Below, in pieces: positions 53,623 to 62,583 of a DNA stretch of 64,000 nucleotides. How positions within the stretch are numbered: the stretch's first letter is position 1; every line of letters begins with the position of its first letter. This DNA comes from an uncultured Bacteroides sp. (GTDB taxonomy: Bacteria; Bacteroidota; Bacteroidia; Bacteroidales; Bacteroidaceae), in contig NZ_OY782186.1 in the NCBI RefSeq assembly GCF_963677685.1, forward strand, positions 2,790,001 through 2,854,000, written 5' to 3'. Made by a program: the position numbers and the translations under genes. Under the pieces are notes generated by a model. That model had not been told where the DNA came from and did no database searches. It saw only the letters and a program-made list of their open reading frames with translations.

Positions 53623-53654
53623 ACAAAAATAAACAATTATTTAATATAGCCAAA
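53623..53654 (-). promoter_or_regulatory. Promoter of the YjbH-DUF3869-YjbH-OmpA operon
   Basis: On the minus strand TTTG (53654-53651), 19 bp, TATTTTTGT (53631-53623): both boxes and spacing fit the Bacteroides consensus. Predicted start near 53616, leader about 50 nt to the ATG at 53565. Confidence 0.72.
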
Positions 53655-53746
53655 GAATTTTACATAAAAACGAAAGTTATTTGCCATAAATCAGATTTGT
53701 ATTATAGTTTTCGAAACAAATATGGCATCTATATGAATTTATATTG

Positions 53747-53755
53747 TAATTTTGC
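53747..53755 (+). promoter_or_regulatory. -7 promoter element directly upstream of ruvX
   Basis: TAATTTTGC matches TAnnTTTGY exactly. It ends 9 bp before the ruvX ATG, so the transcript would have almost no leader. No -33 box seen. Confidence 0.5.
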
Positions 53756-53764
53756 AAAAAAAAT

Positions 53765-54187
53765 ATGAGTAGAGTTTTAGCAATTGATTATGGAAGAAAA
53801 CGCACGGGTATTGCTGTTACAGACACGATGCAAATCATAGCAAGTGGACTGACAACAGTTTCAACACATGATGCATTGGATTTTATAGTCAAATATGTAC
53901 AAAATGAAGATGTGGAACGCATTATCGTCGGATTACCTAAACAAATGAACAATGAGCTATCCGAAAGCATGCAATATATCAAGCCATTTGTTAATAATCT
54001 TAAGAAAAAAATGCCTGATATGCCCATCGAACTTGTAGATGAACGCTTTACATCAGTTTTAGCACATCGAGCAATGCTAGACGGCGGACTAAAAAAGAAG
54101 GCTAGACAGAACAAAGCATTAGTAGATGAAATAAGTGCAACTATTATTCTCCAGACATATTTGGAGAGCAAATATATTAATCAATAA
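53765..54187 (+). CDS. ruvX: RuvX/YqgF family Holliday junction resolvase homologue
   Basis: RNase-H-fold nuclease of 140 aa, implicated in pre-16S rRNA 5' processing and Holliday-junction resolution. Motifs: VLAIDYGRKRTGIAVTD with the catalytic Asp, IIVGLPKQMNNELSESMQYI, ELVDERFTSVLAHRAM with the second acidic site, and LVDEISATIILQTYLES with the third. Length is standard. It is followed 18 bp later by def. Confidence 0.95.
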   Translation: MSRVLAIDYGRKRTGIAVTDTMQIIASGLTTVSTHDALDFIVKYVQNEDVERIIVGLPKQMNNELSESMQYIKPFVNNLKKKMPDMPIELVDERFTSVLAHRAMLDGGLKKKARQNKALVDEISATIILQTYLESKYINQ

Positions 54188-54205
54188 AAAACAACTATTT
54201 ACTTT

Positions 54206-54766
54206 ATGATTTTACCTATATACATATACGGTCAACCGGTATTGAGAAAGGTCGCCGAAGATATTAGTTTGGATTATCCAAACCTTAAGGAGCTAGTAGA
54301 AAACATGTTTGAAACAATGGATAAAGCCGAAGGTGTAGGACTTGCTGGCCCGCAAATAGGTCTACCTATCCGCGTTGTTACAATTAGCTTAGAAGCATTA
54401 TCAGAAGAGTTTCCAGAATTTAAAGATTTCAGAAAAGCATATATTAATGCCCATATAATAGAGTTTGGCGAAGAATTAGTCCCTATGGAAGAAGGCTGCC
54501 TAAGCCTTCCCGGCATTCATGAAAGTGTTAAAAGAAGCAACAAAATACATGTAAAATACCTAGACAAAGATTTAAAAGAGCATGATGAATGGGTAGAAGG
54601 TTATCTTGCTAGAGTAATGCAACATGAATTCGATCATTTAGACGGCAAGCTGTTTATAGACCATATATCTCCTCTGCGAAAACAAATGATTAAAGGTAAA
54701 TTGAATGCTATGTTGAAAGGAAAAGCGCACTGTTCTTACAAAGTAAAAACTGTAGCAAAAAAATAG
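54206..54766 (+). CDS. def: Peptide deformylase
   Basis: Metalloenzyme of 186 aa removing the formyl group from nascent protein N-termini. The three motifs are intact: GVGLAGPQIGLPIRV, EEGCLSLPGIHE (Cys ligand) and MQHEFDHLDGKLFID (HExxH with two His ligands). It begins PIYIYGQPVLRKVAEDI as in other Bacteroidetes enzymes. It lies immediately downstream of ruvX and is probably cotranscribed. Confidence 0.97.
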   Translation: MILPIYIYGQPVLRKVAEDISLDYPNLKELVENMFETMDKAEGVGLAGPQIGLPIRVVTISLEALSEEFPEFKDFRKAYINAHIIEFGEELVPMEEGCLSLPGIHESVKRSNKIHVKYLDKDLKEHDEWVEGYLARVMQHEFDHLDGKLFIDHISPLRKQMIKGKLNAMLKGKAHCSYKVKTVAKK

Positions 54767-54850
54767 ATTTCCATCTACTCAAACGAGCTTTAAATTAGTC
54801 AAAAAACATAAAAAAGCATAGACGGATCTATGTAAGTGAGCAAAAAATAC

Positions 54851-54859
54851 TACTTTTGC
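54851..54859 (+). promoter_or_regulatory. -7 promoter element for the TPR gene
   Basis: TACTTTTGC matches TAnnTTTGY exactly. The expected transcription start (about 54866) lies past the first ATG at 54861, so the ATG at 54891 is the likely start of translation. Confidence 0.6.
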
Positions 54860-54890
54860 TATGCATACTTACAGAAAGAATCTAAAGTCA

Positions 54891-56933
54891 ATGGCAAAAA
54901 AAATAATATTAGCATTATTGCTATTTCCTGCTTTTTTAGCTGCTCAGATTAACACTGAACGAGTAATGACTATTGCCCGTAATGCGCTCTATTTTGAAGA
55001 TTACGTGCTTTCAATCCAATACTTTAATCAGGTTATCAATGCAAAACCTTATTTATATGAACCTTACTTTTTCAGAGGACTAGCTAAGGTCAACCTAGAA
55101 GATTATCGAGGAGCAGAAGTCGACTGTGACGCAGCCATTCAACGTAACCCCTTTGTAACAGGAGCTTATCAAATACGGGGATTAGCTAGAATCAAACAAA
55201 AGAAATTCGATGGTGCCATAGAAGATTACAAAAAAGCGATTCAATACGATCCTGAAAATGTAACACTATGGCACAATCTAACTCTATGTCATATCCAAAA
55301 AAAAGATTATAAAGAAGCGCAAGAGGATTTAGATAAACTGATCACAATATCTCCCCAATATACAAAAGCATACTTAATGAGAGGTGAAGTTTTTTTAAAA
55401 CAAAACGACACAATTCAGGCTCTAGCTAATTTCGATAAAGCCATCTCAATGGATAAATACGATCCGGATGCATGGTCATCACGCGCAATGCTCAAACTAC
55501 AACAAAACAAATTTGCAGAAGCAGAGTCTGATCTGAATCATGCCATACATCTTAATTCTAAGAATGTAGGGAATTACATAAACAGAGCATTAACCCGTTT
55601 TCATCAGAATAATTTAAGAGGAGCTATGTCAGATTACGACATAGCATTAGATATTGATCCGAATAACTTCATAGGACATTATAACAGAGGATTACTCCGC
55701 GCCCAAGTAGGTGATGACAATCGAGCTATTGAAGATTTTGATTTTGTCATCAAAATGGAACCTAATAATATGATGGCCATATTTAACAGAGGATTATTAC
55801 GGAAACAAACAGGTAACTATCGGGGAGCTATAAAAGATTATACCACCGTAATAAAAGAATACCCTAATTTTACAGCCGGCTATTATCACCGTGCGGAAGC
55901 AAAGAAAAAAATAGGAGATGTAAAAGGAGCCGAGCAGGATAATTTTAAGGTTTTGAAGATGCAATTGGATAAACAAAACAAGTTAACTGCAACTAATAAC
56001 ACATCATCTAGCTCAGGAGAAAACAAAGACACGAATAAAGATAAGAGTGAAAAAACAAGAAAGAAATCTGATAACAATATGAATAATTATGGCAAGATAG
56101 TAATTGCCGACGATTCAGAAAGGGATCAACAATATAAGAGTGATTATAGGGGCAAAGTACAAGATAAAAACGTAGAGATTGAACTGGAACCAATGTACAC
56201 TCTCTCCTATTACAAGAAGGTAACTGAGATCGATCGCATTGTTCAATACCATAAAGCAATTGAAAAATTAAACAACAGCAATATATTACCCAAACGCCTG
56301 TATATTACAAACACTGAGTCTCCACTTACAGAAGAACAAATTAAATACCACTTCGCACAAATAGACTCACACACATTAGAAATTGTACAATCACCCAATG
56401 ATGCCAAAAAGCGCTTTACCAGAGCACTGGACTTTTACCTTGTACAAGACTTCTCAAGTGCAATTGAAGATTTAACGCAATGTATCTTACTTGATGACCA
56501 TTTCTTTCCGGCATATTTTATGAGAGCTTTAGTAAGATACAAACAATTAGAATATCAAAAATCAAAACAACCACTAACTACTCAAACAGATCTGTTTGAG
56601 AAGAAATCAACACAAAAAGTTGCAACATTAGATTACGATGTTGTTAAAAGTGACTTAGATCGCGTAATAGCTTTAGCACCAGATTTCGTTTATGCCTATT
56701 ATAATCGGGCTAATCTCTTAGTATTGCTTAAAGAATATCGTGCTGCGATAGTAGATTATAATAAAGCGATTGAAATCAAAAAAGATTTTGCGGATGCCTA
56801 TTTCAATAGAGGTTTGACTCAAATATTCTTAGGAAATAACAAAAAAGGAATCTCTGATCTCAGCAAGGCTGGAGAATTAGGAGTAGTATCAGCATACAAC
56901 ATCATCAAGCGCTTTACAGAGCAACCTGAATAA
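54891..56933 (+). CDS. Exported tetratricopeptide repeat protein
   Basis: Protein of 680 aa from this start. A signal peptide (MAKKIILALLLFPAFLAAQ) is present only if translation begins here, which the promoter position also favours. About nine TPRs fill residues 25-345 (for example GAIEDYKKAIQYDPENVTLW; ANFDKAISMDKYDPDAWSS; RAIEDFDFVIKMEPNNMMAI). A Ser/Lys/Asn-rich linker follows (about 365-400), then an uncharacterised middle part and three more TPRs near the C-terminus (YRAAIVDYNKAIEIKKDFAD). It probably scaffolds a periplasmic or envelope complex; partner unknown. Confidence 0.88.
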   Translation: MAKKIILALLLFPAFLAAQINTERVMTIARNALYFEDYVLSIQYFNQVINAKPYLYEPYFFRGLAKVNLEDYRGAEVDCDAAIQRNPFVTGAYQIRGLARIKQKKFDGAIEDYKKAIQYDPENVTLWHNLTLCHIQKKDYKEAQEDLDKLITISPQYTKAYLMRGEVFLKQNDTIQALANFDKAISMDKYDPDAWSSRAMLKLQQNKFAEAESDLNHAIHLNSKNVGNYINRALTRFHQNNLRGAMSDYDIALDIDPNNFIGHYNRGLLRAQVGDDNRAIEDFDFVIKMEPNNMMAIFNRGLLRKQTGNYRGAIKDYTTVIKEYPNFTAGYYHRAEAKKKIGDVKGAEQDNFKVLKMQLDKQNKLTATNNTSSSSGENKDTNKDKSEKTRKKSDNNMNNYGKIVIADDSERDQQYKSDYRGKVQDKNVEIELEPMYTLSYYKKVTEIDRIVQYHKAIEKLNNSNILPKRLYITNTESPLTEEQIKYHFAQIDSHTLEIVQSPNDAKKRFTRALDFYLVQDFSSAIEDLTQCILLDDHFFPAYFMRALVRYKQLEYQKSKQPLTTQTDLFEKKSTQKVATLDYDVVKSDLDRVIALAPDFVYAYYNRANLLVLLKEYRAAIVDYNKAIEIKKDFADAYFNRGLTQIFLGNNKKGISDLSKAGELGVVSAYNIIKRFTEQPE

Positions 56934-57015
56934 TTTTTTCTATTGACATAAGGTAAAATCTTTCAGATATAATAAAATTTATTTGAATCCAAACGATTTC
57001 TAAGAAAGATTTATT

Positions 57016-57024
57016 TAATTTTGC
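57016..57024 (+). promoter_or_regulatory. -7 promoter element for thrS operon
   Basis: TAATTTTGC matches TAnnTTTGY exactly, 26 bp before the thrS ATG; leader about 20 nt. A -33 box at the right distance is not seen. Confidence 0.55.
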
Positions 57025-57050
57025 GTTCTAATTTTGAAATATAGCACATT

Positions 57051-58991
57051 ATGATCAAAATAACATTTCCTGATGGCTCCGTTCGTGAATATAACGAAGG
57101 AGTCAATGGTCTGCAAATAGCAGAAAGTATCAGTAGTAGATTAGCAAAAGAAGTTTTAGCATGCGGTGTCAATGGAGAAACATACGATCTTGGTCGCCCT
57201 ATAAACGAAGATGCAACTGTCGTTCTTTATAAATGGGAAGACGAACAAGGGAAGCACGCTTTCTGGCACACCAGCGCTCACTTATTAGCAGAAGCTCTTC
57301 AGGAGTTATACCCTGGAATACAATTTGGTATAGGACCTGCTATTGAAAATGGATTTTATTATGATGTAGATCCTGGAGAAATAAACATAAAAGAAGGTGA
57401 TTTAGCTGCCATTGAAACTAAAATGGCTGAACTGGTTGCTAAAAAAGAGGCTGTGATTAGAAAGAACATCAGCAAGGCAGATGCATTAGAGATGTTTGGC
57501 AATAGAGGAGAAACCTATAAATGTGAATTAATATCCGAACTTGAGGACGGACATATAACCACATATACCCAAGGTGATTTTACGGACTTATGCCGTGGAC
57601 CACACTTAATAGATACAAGTGCGATCAAAGCAATCAAACTCACTTCAGTAGCAGGAGCTTATTGGAGAGGGCATGAAGATCGCAAAATGTTAACTCGTAT
57701 TTATGGTATTACTTTTCCAAAGAAAAAAATGCTTGACGAATATTTAGCTCTAATGGAAGAAGCTAAAAAAAGAGATCATCGCAAAATAGGAAAAGAGATG
57801 GAACTTTTTATGTTTTCGGAGACAGTAGGTAAAGGCTTACCAATGTGGCTTCCTAAAGGCACAGCGCTTCGTTTACGTTTAGAAGATTTTCTAAAAAAGA
57901 TTCAGAAACGCTTTGGATATCAACAAGTGATGACACCGCATATCGGTAATAAATTACTTTACGTAACATCTGGGCATTATGCTAAATATGGTAAAGATTC
58001 GTTTCAACCAATAAACACCCCCGAAGAAGGAGAAGAGTACCTATTAAAACCGATGAATTGTCCCCACCATTGTGAAATATATAAGTGGCAACCTCATTCA
58101 TATAAAGATCTACCTTTACGCCTCGCTGAATTCGGAACTGTATATCGTTACGAGCAAAGTGGCGAGCTGCACGGGCTTACAAGAGTTCGTAGCTTTACAC
58201 AAGACGACGCACACATATTCTGTCGCCCAGATCAAGTAAAAGAAGAATTCTTAAATGTAATGGATATTATCTTCATTATATTTAAAGCACTAAACTTCGA
58301 AAATTTTGAAGCACAAATATCTTTACGCGATCCTAATAACCGCGAGAAGTATATAGGAAGTGACGAGAATTGGGAAAAGGCAGAACGCGCCATAGTAGAA
58401 GCATGCGAAGAAAAAGGTCTAAAAGCAAAAATAGAATTAGGAGAAGCTGCTTTTTACGGTCCAAAACTCGACTTTATGGTTCGCGATGCAATAGGGCGAA
58501 AATGGCAATTAGGTACTATTCAGGTAGATTACAACTTACCTGAACGTTTTCAACTAGAATATACAGGTGCAGACAATCAAAAGCACAGACCTGTTATGAT
58601 CCATCGCGCTCCTTTTGGTTCAATGGAACGATTTGTTGCCGTATTAATAGAGCACACAGGAGGTAAATTCCCACTATGGCTAACCCCTGACCAAGTAGCA
58701 ATACTACCTATTAGTGAGAAATTCAATGACTATGCAAAAGACATAAAAAAATATCTTGAAAACATTGATATTCGTGCAATAGTAGATGAAAGAAATGAAA
58801 AGATAGGGCGAAAAATACGTGATAATGAAATGAAACGTATTCCATACATGCTAATTGTAGGAGAAAAAGAAGCCATGAACAGAGAAGTTTCTGTTAGAAA
58901 ACAAGGCGAAGGAGATAAAGGAAGCATGAAAATTGAAGAATTTGGTAAAATTATGAACGAAGAAGTTCAAAATATGATAAATAAATGGTAA
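57051..58991 (+). CDS. thrS: Threonine-tRNA ligase
   Basis: Class II synthetase of 646 aa charging tRNA-Thr. Domains in order: TGS (1-62), editing domain with [12 protein letters not shown] (about 73-85, HxxxH) and DLCRGPHL, catalytic core with motif 2 ([20 protein letters not shown]), the zinc-binding Cys in [15 protein letters not shown] and motif 3 in [15 protein letters not shown], then the anticodon-binding domain (about 545-646). First gene of the conserved thrS-infC-rpmI-rplT cluster. Confidence 0.98.
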   Translation: MIKITFPDGSVREYNEGVNGLQIAESISSRLAKEVLACGVNGETYDLGRPINEDATVVLYKWEDEQGKHAFWHTSAHLLAEALQELYPGIQFGIGPAIENGFYYDVDPGEINIKEGDLAAIETKMAELVAKKEAVIRKNISKADALEMFGNRGETYKCELISELEDGHITTYTQGDFTDLCRGPHLIDTSAIKAIKLTSVAGAYWRGHEDRKMLTRIYGITFPKKKMLDEYLALMEEAKKRDHRKIGKEMELFMFSETVGKGLPMWLPKGTALRLRLEDFLKKIQKRFGYQQVMTPHIGNKLLYVTSGHYAKYGKDSFQPINTPEEGEEYLLKPMNCPHHCEIYKWQPHSYKDLPLRLAEFGTVYRYEQSGELHGLTRVRSFTQDDAHIFCRPDQVKEEFLNVMDIIFIIFKALNFENFEAQISLRDPNNREKYIGSDENWEKAERAIVEACEEKGLKAKIELGEAAFYGPKLDFMVRDAIGRKWQLGTIQVDYNLPERFQLEYTGADNQKHRPVMIHRAPFGSMERFVAVLIEHTGGKFPLWLTPDQVAILPISEKFNDYAKDIKKYLENIDIRAIVDERNEKIGRKIRDNEMKRIPYMLIVGEKEAMNREVSVRKQGEGDKGSMKIEEFGKIMNEEVQNMINKW

Positions 58992-59109
58992 CTTTGTGCC
59001 CAATTAGTAGAAGCACAGCATTAAACAATGTTCTAAAGTCCGCTGCTACTTAAAAATGTTTAGATAATTGGTAATAAAAAAGAAACAAACTGGAAGAAAC
59101 CGTTTTTTA

Positions 59110-59727
59110 ATGAAGAATGACAGCTTAAAAGGGCAATTCCGAATCAATGAACAGATTCGCGCCAAAGAAGTTCGCATTGTAGGCGATGAAGAAGTTGAGG
59201 CAAAAATTTATCCTATTTTTCAGGCATTAAAAATGGCTGAAGAACGCGAAATGGATCTCGTGGAGATTTCTCCCAATGCAGAACCACCCGTTTGTCGTAT
59301 TATCGATTATTCTAAATTCTTGTACCAACTTAAGAAACGTCAAAAAGAGCAAAAAGCCAAGCAGGTCAAAGTAAATGTAAAAGAAATACGTTTCGGGCCA
59401 CATACAGATGCTCATGATTATGACTTCAAACTAAAGCATGCTAAAGGCTTTTTAGAAGACGGAGATAAAGTTAAAGCTTATGTATTTTTCAAAGGTCGTT
59501 CTATCCTATTTAAAGAACAAGGTGAAGTTTTATTACTCCGCTTTGCTAATGATTTAGAAGACTATGCTAAGGTAGAACAAATGCCCGTACTTGAAGGTAA
59601 GAGAATGACCATCTTCCTTTCTCCCAAAAAGAAAGAGGGACAAAAGAAGGTTGTTACTGCTCCAAAACTTAATGTGGTAAAAGCCAACAAAGAAAAGGTT
59701 ACAGAAGAAGACACAAAGAAAGAATAA
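59110..59727 (+). CDS. infC: Translation initiation factor IF-3
   Basis: Factor that keeps 30S subunits free and checks start codons (205 aa from this ATG). The N-domain starts [20 protein letters not shown], with [20 protein letters not shown]; the C-domain has [20 protein letters not shown] and [16 protein letters not shown]. The frame extends upstream to a TTG at 59068, adding a basic stretch ([11 protein letters not shown]). Since infC in other bacteria uses rare start codons for autoregulation, that TTG is a real alternative; I preferred the ATG, which gives the MKNDSLKGQ start I recall for Bacteroides IF-3. Confidence 0.93.
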   Translation: MKNDSLKGQFRINEQIRAKEVRIVGDEEVEAKIYPIFQALKMAEEREMDLVEISPNAEPPVCRIIDYSKFLYQLKKRQKEQKAKQVKVNVKEIRFGPHTDAHDYDFKLKHAKGFLEDGDKVKAYVFFKGRSILFKEQGEVLLLRFANDLEDYAKVEQMPVLEGKRMTIFLSPKKKEGQKKVVTAPKLNVVKANKEKVTEEDTKKE

Positions 59728-59791
59728 GAAATGCGTAGCGCGCAGGTATAGTGCGCTACCATATTAATTTAATAATCTAAAAATAAGTAAG

Positions 59792-59989
59792 ATGCCAAAG
59801 ATGAAAACTAACTCCGGTTCTAAAAAAAGATTCGCTCTTACCGGAACAGGTAAAATCAAAAGAAAGCACGCTTTTCACAGTCACATTTTGACTAAAAAGA
59901 CTAAAAAAAGAAAGAGAAACTTGTGCTATTCAACTACTGTTGATGCAACTAACGTAAGCCAAGTTAAGGAACTCTTAGCTATGAAGTAA
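59792..59989 (+). CDS. rpmI: Ribosomal protein L35 (bL35)
   Basis: Small basic 50S protein (65 aa): [20 protein letters not shown], then [20 protein letters not shown] and a C-terminal [11 protein letters not shown]. Standard length, between infC and rplT. Confidence 0.97.
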   Translation: MPKMKTNSGSKKRFALTGTGKIKRKHAFHSHILTKKTKKRKRNLCYSTTVDATNVSQVKELLAMK

Positions 59990-60088
59990 TCAAAGCGTAA
60001 AAGTATTATTAAAGTATTAACCGAATGCATTAGCTTTTAAGTTTATTATATAAAATAATAACGCTAACATTCAAAAAAAAGTAAAACT

Positions 60089-60439
60089 ATGCCAAGATCA
60101 GTAAATCATGTTGCTTCAAAAGCAAGAAGAAAGAAAATTTTGAAACTTACCAGAGGTTACTTTGGTGCAAGAAAAAATGTATGGACCGTAGCTAAAAACA
60201 CTTGGGAAAAGGGTTTGACTTATGCTTTCCGGGATCGTAGAAACAAGAAAAGAAATTTCCGCTCGCTTTGGATACAGCGTATTAATGCTGCAGCACGCTT
60301 AGAAGGAATGTCTTATTCTAAATTAATGGGTGGTCTTCACAAAGCTGGTATCGAAATCAACAGAAAAGTTTTGGCCGATTTAGCTATGAATCACCCAGAA
60401 GCATTCAAAGCTATTGTTGCTAAAGCAAAAGCTGCGTAA
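60089..60439 (+). CDS. rplT: Ribosomal protein L20 (bL20)
   Basis: 50S assembly protein of 116 aa, starting [20 protein letters not shown], with [53 protein letters not shown] and [18 protein letters not shown]. In other bacteria L20 represses its own operon by binding leader RNA; the 99-nt gap before this gene could hold such a site but none was identified. A terminator follows at 60497-60544. Confidence 0.98.
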   Translation: MPRSVNHVASKARRKKILKLTRGYFGARKNVWTVAKNTWEKGLTYAFRDRRNKKRNFRSLWIQRINAAARLEGMSYSKLMGGLHKAGIEINRKVLADLAMNHPEAFKAIVAKAKAA

Positions 60440-60496
60440 TTTCATAAAATTACAAAAGTTTAAATAGCTAAAAAATACTTAGCTACTGCTAAAATA

Positions 60497-60544
60497 AAAA
60501 GCCATTTTATCTCATATGAGTTAGAATGGCTTTTCTAATATCAC
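60497..60544 (+). terminator. Terminator of the thrS-infC-rpmI-rplT operon
   Basis: AAAAGCCATT (60497-60506) pairs with AATGGCTTTT (60535-60544), with a self-complementary CTCATATGAG in the apical part. The end of the stem forms the T run. Confidence 0.88.
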
Positions 60545-60673
60545 TTCACTAAATTATAATCAAAAAGTAAACCTGTTATAAATGGAACAACTTAATACCA
60601 AGCACAGTAACTTTCTTTTTGTCATTAAAAGTCTCAAGAGCAAATAAATTCATAAAACATTTCCCCATAGATA

Positions 60674-60706
60674 CTTGTTTATCCTATAAAAAAGAAGTAT
60701 ATTTGT
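60674..60706 (+). promoter_or_regulatory. Promoter of the Bacteroidales-1 / 6S-like RNA
   Basis: CTTG (60674-60677, one mismatch from TTTG), 20 bp, TATATTTGT (60698-60706, exact -7). Spacing is correct and no open frame follows, which supports a non-coding transcript starting near 60712. Confidence 0.75.
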
Positions 60707-60711
60707 TGTAT

Positions 60712-60942
60712 TAAAAGCATTAGCCGCATTGGTTGGATTGGGAAACTCATCAATTTAAACAGAAAACCGAGACAAGCTTTGCTTCTCAATGGCGGGCCGC
60801 ATATCCTTCGGGATAACTTTTTATAAAGTCAGTGGATTACAGAGAGAGTGAGCACTCAAATCATGTCATTCGGAGTTTCATCACATCATCGATGCGGCTT
60901 CTTATTAAAGGGAGTAACCCATTTGGTTACTCCCTCTTTTTA
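60712..60942 (+). ncRNA. Bacteroidales-1 RNA, probable 6S RNA
   Basis: A transcript of about 230 nt lies between the promoter at 60674-60706 and an intrinsic terminator at 60909-60942. AGCCGCAT (60722-60729) pairs with ATGCGGCT (60893-60900), closing a 180-nt domain with smaller hairpins inside (AUCC-UUCG-GGAU; GAGU-GAGC-ACUC). The position right after rplT is the known location of the Bacteroidales-1 RNA motif, which has been proposed to be a diverged 6S RNA. 6S RNA mimics an open promoter and binds RNA polymerase. SRP RNA, tmRNA and RNase P signature sequences are absent. Exact ends are estimated. Together with 60497-60544 this accounts for most of the 647-bp gap after rplT. Confidence 0.78.
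60909..60942 (+). terminator. Terminator of the 6S-like RNA
   Basis: Perfect 11-bp stem (60909-60919 with 60925-60935), 5-nt loop, followed by CTTTTTAT. Confidence 0.92.
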
Positions 60943-61030
60943 TAATATCGGCGCAACTCTTTCTATAAAGTTCGAAAAAACAAATATCTAGACTATCGTT
61001 TCTTATTACAAAGTAGCTACCATATAAAAG

Positions 61031-61069
61031 AAAAAGCCCCAATTAGCTTAAAACTAATTGAGGCTTTTT
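61031..61069. terminator. Terminator downstream of the SPOR gene
   Basis: A 16-nt stem with one mismatch (61031-61046 with 61054-61069), beginning with an A run and ending with a T run. It serves the minus-strand SPOR gene, 18 bp past its stop, and could also stop plus-strand read-through. Confidence 0.85.
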
Positions 61070-61086
61070 ACTAAAAATGTAATGTC

Positions 61087-61590
61087 TTAATACACCCTAT
61101 ACAATAACCAAGATCCTTGAAAATCTTTTCTATTAGGATACTTAGCTTTAAAAGCATCACGAGCGTCAGCAGCTGTAGCCTTATCAGAGTATGTACTTAC
61201 AATAACACGATACATTGCAGCCTCAGCATTAAAAGCGATAGTAGCATTATACCCTTCAGAATCTAAAAAGTCTTTCAAACCTTCAGCATTAGCCTTCAAA
61301 CCAAAACTACCACAAACTACACTATATTCTTTTAAAGCATCACTACCAGACACAACTGTAACTTTCTCCTGGCGTACAGTAGCGTCTTTTTTAACCTTGA
61401 CTGCAACAGGAGCAGCAGGAGCAGTAGTAGCAACAGGAGTTACATCAACCGAAGCTGTAGTCTGAGGCTCCGCCAGTTCTTGTTGTTTAGCCTTCTCATA
61501 AGCTTTTTTATATGCACTTTCGCTTGATTTACATGAAGTAAAAGCCAAAACAACGCATACGCCCATTCCAAAGAGTGCCAATTTTTTCAT
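61087..61590 (-). CDS. SPOR domain lipoprotein
   Basis: Exported protein of 167 aa with lipobox LAFTSCKSSE (Cys 20), an Ala/Thr/Val/Pro-rich linker (about 40-85) and a C-terminal SPOR domain (about 86-160: YSVVCGSFGLKANAEGLKDF; YRVIVSTYSDKATAADARDA). SPOR domains bind denuded peptidoglycan at division or remodelling sites. The final YPNRKDFQGSWLLYRVY is typical of Bacteroides members. Probably anchored in the outer membrane facing the periplasm. Confidence 0.92.
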   Translation of the reverse strand: MKKLALFGMGVCVVLAFTSCKSSESAYKKAYEKAKQQELAEPQTTASVDVTPVATTAPAAPVAVKVKKDATVRQEKVTVVSGSDALKEYSVVCGSFGLKANAEGLKDFLDSEGYNATIAFNAEAAMYRVIVSTYSDKATAADARDAFKAKYPNRKDFQGSWLLYRVY

Positions 61591-61642
61591 AATCTATACT
61601 TTTTAGTTAATAATTTCATTTAAATATTTTCAATATACTCGT

Positions 61643-62407
61643 TTACTTATTTTTATAAGAAATAGTAGATGTAGCCTGATTAGTAGGCATCAACAAGACT
61701 TCTGCTATCTGAACATGAGCAGGAGCGGAAGCAGCAAAATAAACAGTTTCAGCAATATCATCACCAGACAAAGCATGTATCCCTTCATAAAAATTATCAG
61801 CACGCTCTTTGTCACCTCTAAAGCGAATGACAGAAAAATTGGTTTCAACCATACCAGGCTTTATATTAGTTACTCGAATAGGAGTATCAACCAAGTCTAT
61901 TCGAAGTCCATCAGATAAAGCTTTTACCGCAGCCTTAGTTGCACAATAGACACTACCACCGGGATAAGCACCATCACCTGCAATAGAACCTATATTAATG
62001 ACATGCCCGCCTTTACGCTCAAGCATACCAGGAACAACCAATCGCGTAACAGTTAACAAACCCTTGATATTTGTATCAATAACAATATCCCACTCGTCAA
62101 GATTTCCCTCCTGCTCTTTATCAAGACCAATAACAAGTCCTGCGTTATTTATCAAAACATCAATAGCCTTCCATTCATCAGGCAATAAAGTTATTGCTTC
62201 AGTCATTACTGCACGATTACGCACATCAAACGGAAGTAGATAAACATGTATAGGATAACTAGATTCAAGCTCTTCTTTAAACGATTCTAAGACATCTATC
62301 TTTCTGGCGTTAAGTATCAAATTATAGCCCTGAGAAGCAAATTTGCGAGCGCATCCAGCACCAATACCGCTACTTGCTCCGGTAATAAATACAATTTTCC
62401 CTTTCAT
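61643..62407 (-). CDS. SDR family NAD(P)-dependent oxidoreductase
   Basis: Classical short-chain dehydrogenase of 254 aa. Cofactor motif GASSGIGAGCARKFASQG, NNAGLV, catalytic Ser in INIGSIAGDGAYPGGSVY and the YxxxK pair in VYCATKAAVKALSDGLRIDL. The NARKIDVLES and IKPGMVETNFSVIRFRGDKE segments resemble the YdfG (3-hydroxy acid / serine dehydrogenase) group, so NADP-dependent oxidation of small hydroxy acids is a reasonable guess. 52 bp upstream of the SPOR gene on the same strand. Confidence 0.93.
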   Translation of the reverse strand: MKGKIVFITGASSGIGAGCARKFASQGYNLILNARKIDVLESFKEELESSYPIHVYLLPFDVRNRAVMTEAITLLPDEWKAIDVLINNAGLVIGLDKEQEGNLDEWDIVIDTNIKGLLTVTRLVVPGMLERKGGHVINIGSIAGDGAYPGGSVYCATKAAVKALSDGLRIDLVDTPIRVTNIKPGMVETNFSVIRFRGDKERADNFYEGIHALSGDDIAETVYFAASAPAHVQIAEVLLMPTNQATSTISYKNK

Positions 62408-62431
62408 TTTTTATCTGGTCATAAGTAAAAG

Positions 62432-62440
62432 ACAAAAGTA
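62432..62440 (-). promoter_or_regulatory. -7 promoter element for the SDR gene
   Basis: TACTTTTGT on the minus strand matches TAnnTTTGY exactly, 24 bp before the ATG at 62407. No clear -33 box. Confidence 0.5.
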
Positions 62441-62526
62441 CCGTTTAGCATTTGTCAATGGTTAATCTTCTTAGTTAAATATGTTTAAACAAAAGAGAAG
62501 AATCATATATCCAACCGATGTTAGCG

Positions 62527-62535
62527 TATCTTTGT
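62527..62535 (+). promoter_or_regulatory. -7 promoter element for the DEAD-box helicase gene
   Basis: TATCTTTGT matches TAnnTTTGY exactly, 48 bp before the ATG at 62584; leader about 42 nt. No clear -33 box. Confidence 0.55.
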
Positions 62536-62583
62536 TGAGAATAAAAAATATAACAGAGCTTCATCGCTCATCAATTATCATAC

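Noticed and set aside
60712..60942. Considered SRP RNA, tmRNA or RNase P RNA
   Set aside because: The SRP GGAAG-type tetraloop region, a tRNA-Ala-like end and the RNase P core sequences are absent; size, closing stem and place after rplT fit the 6S-like family better.
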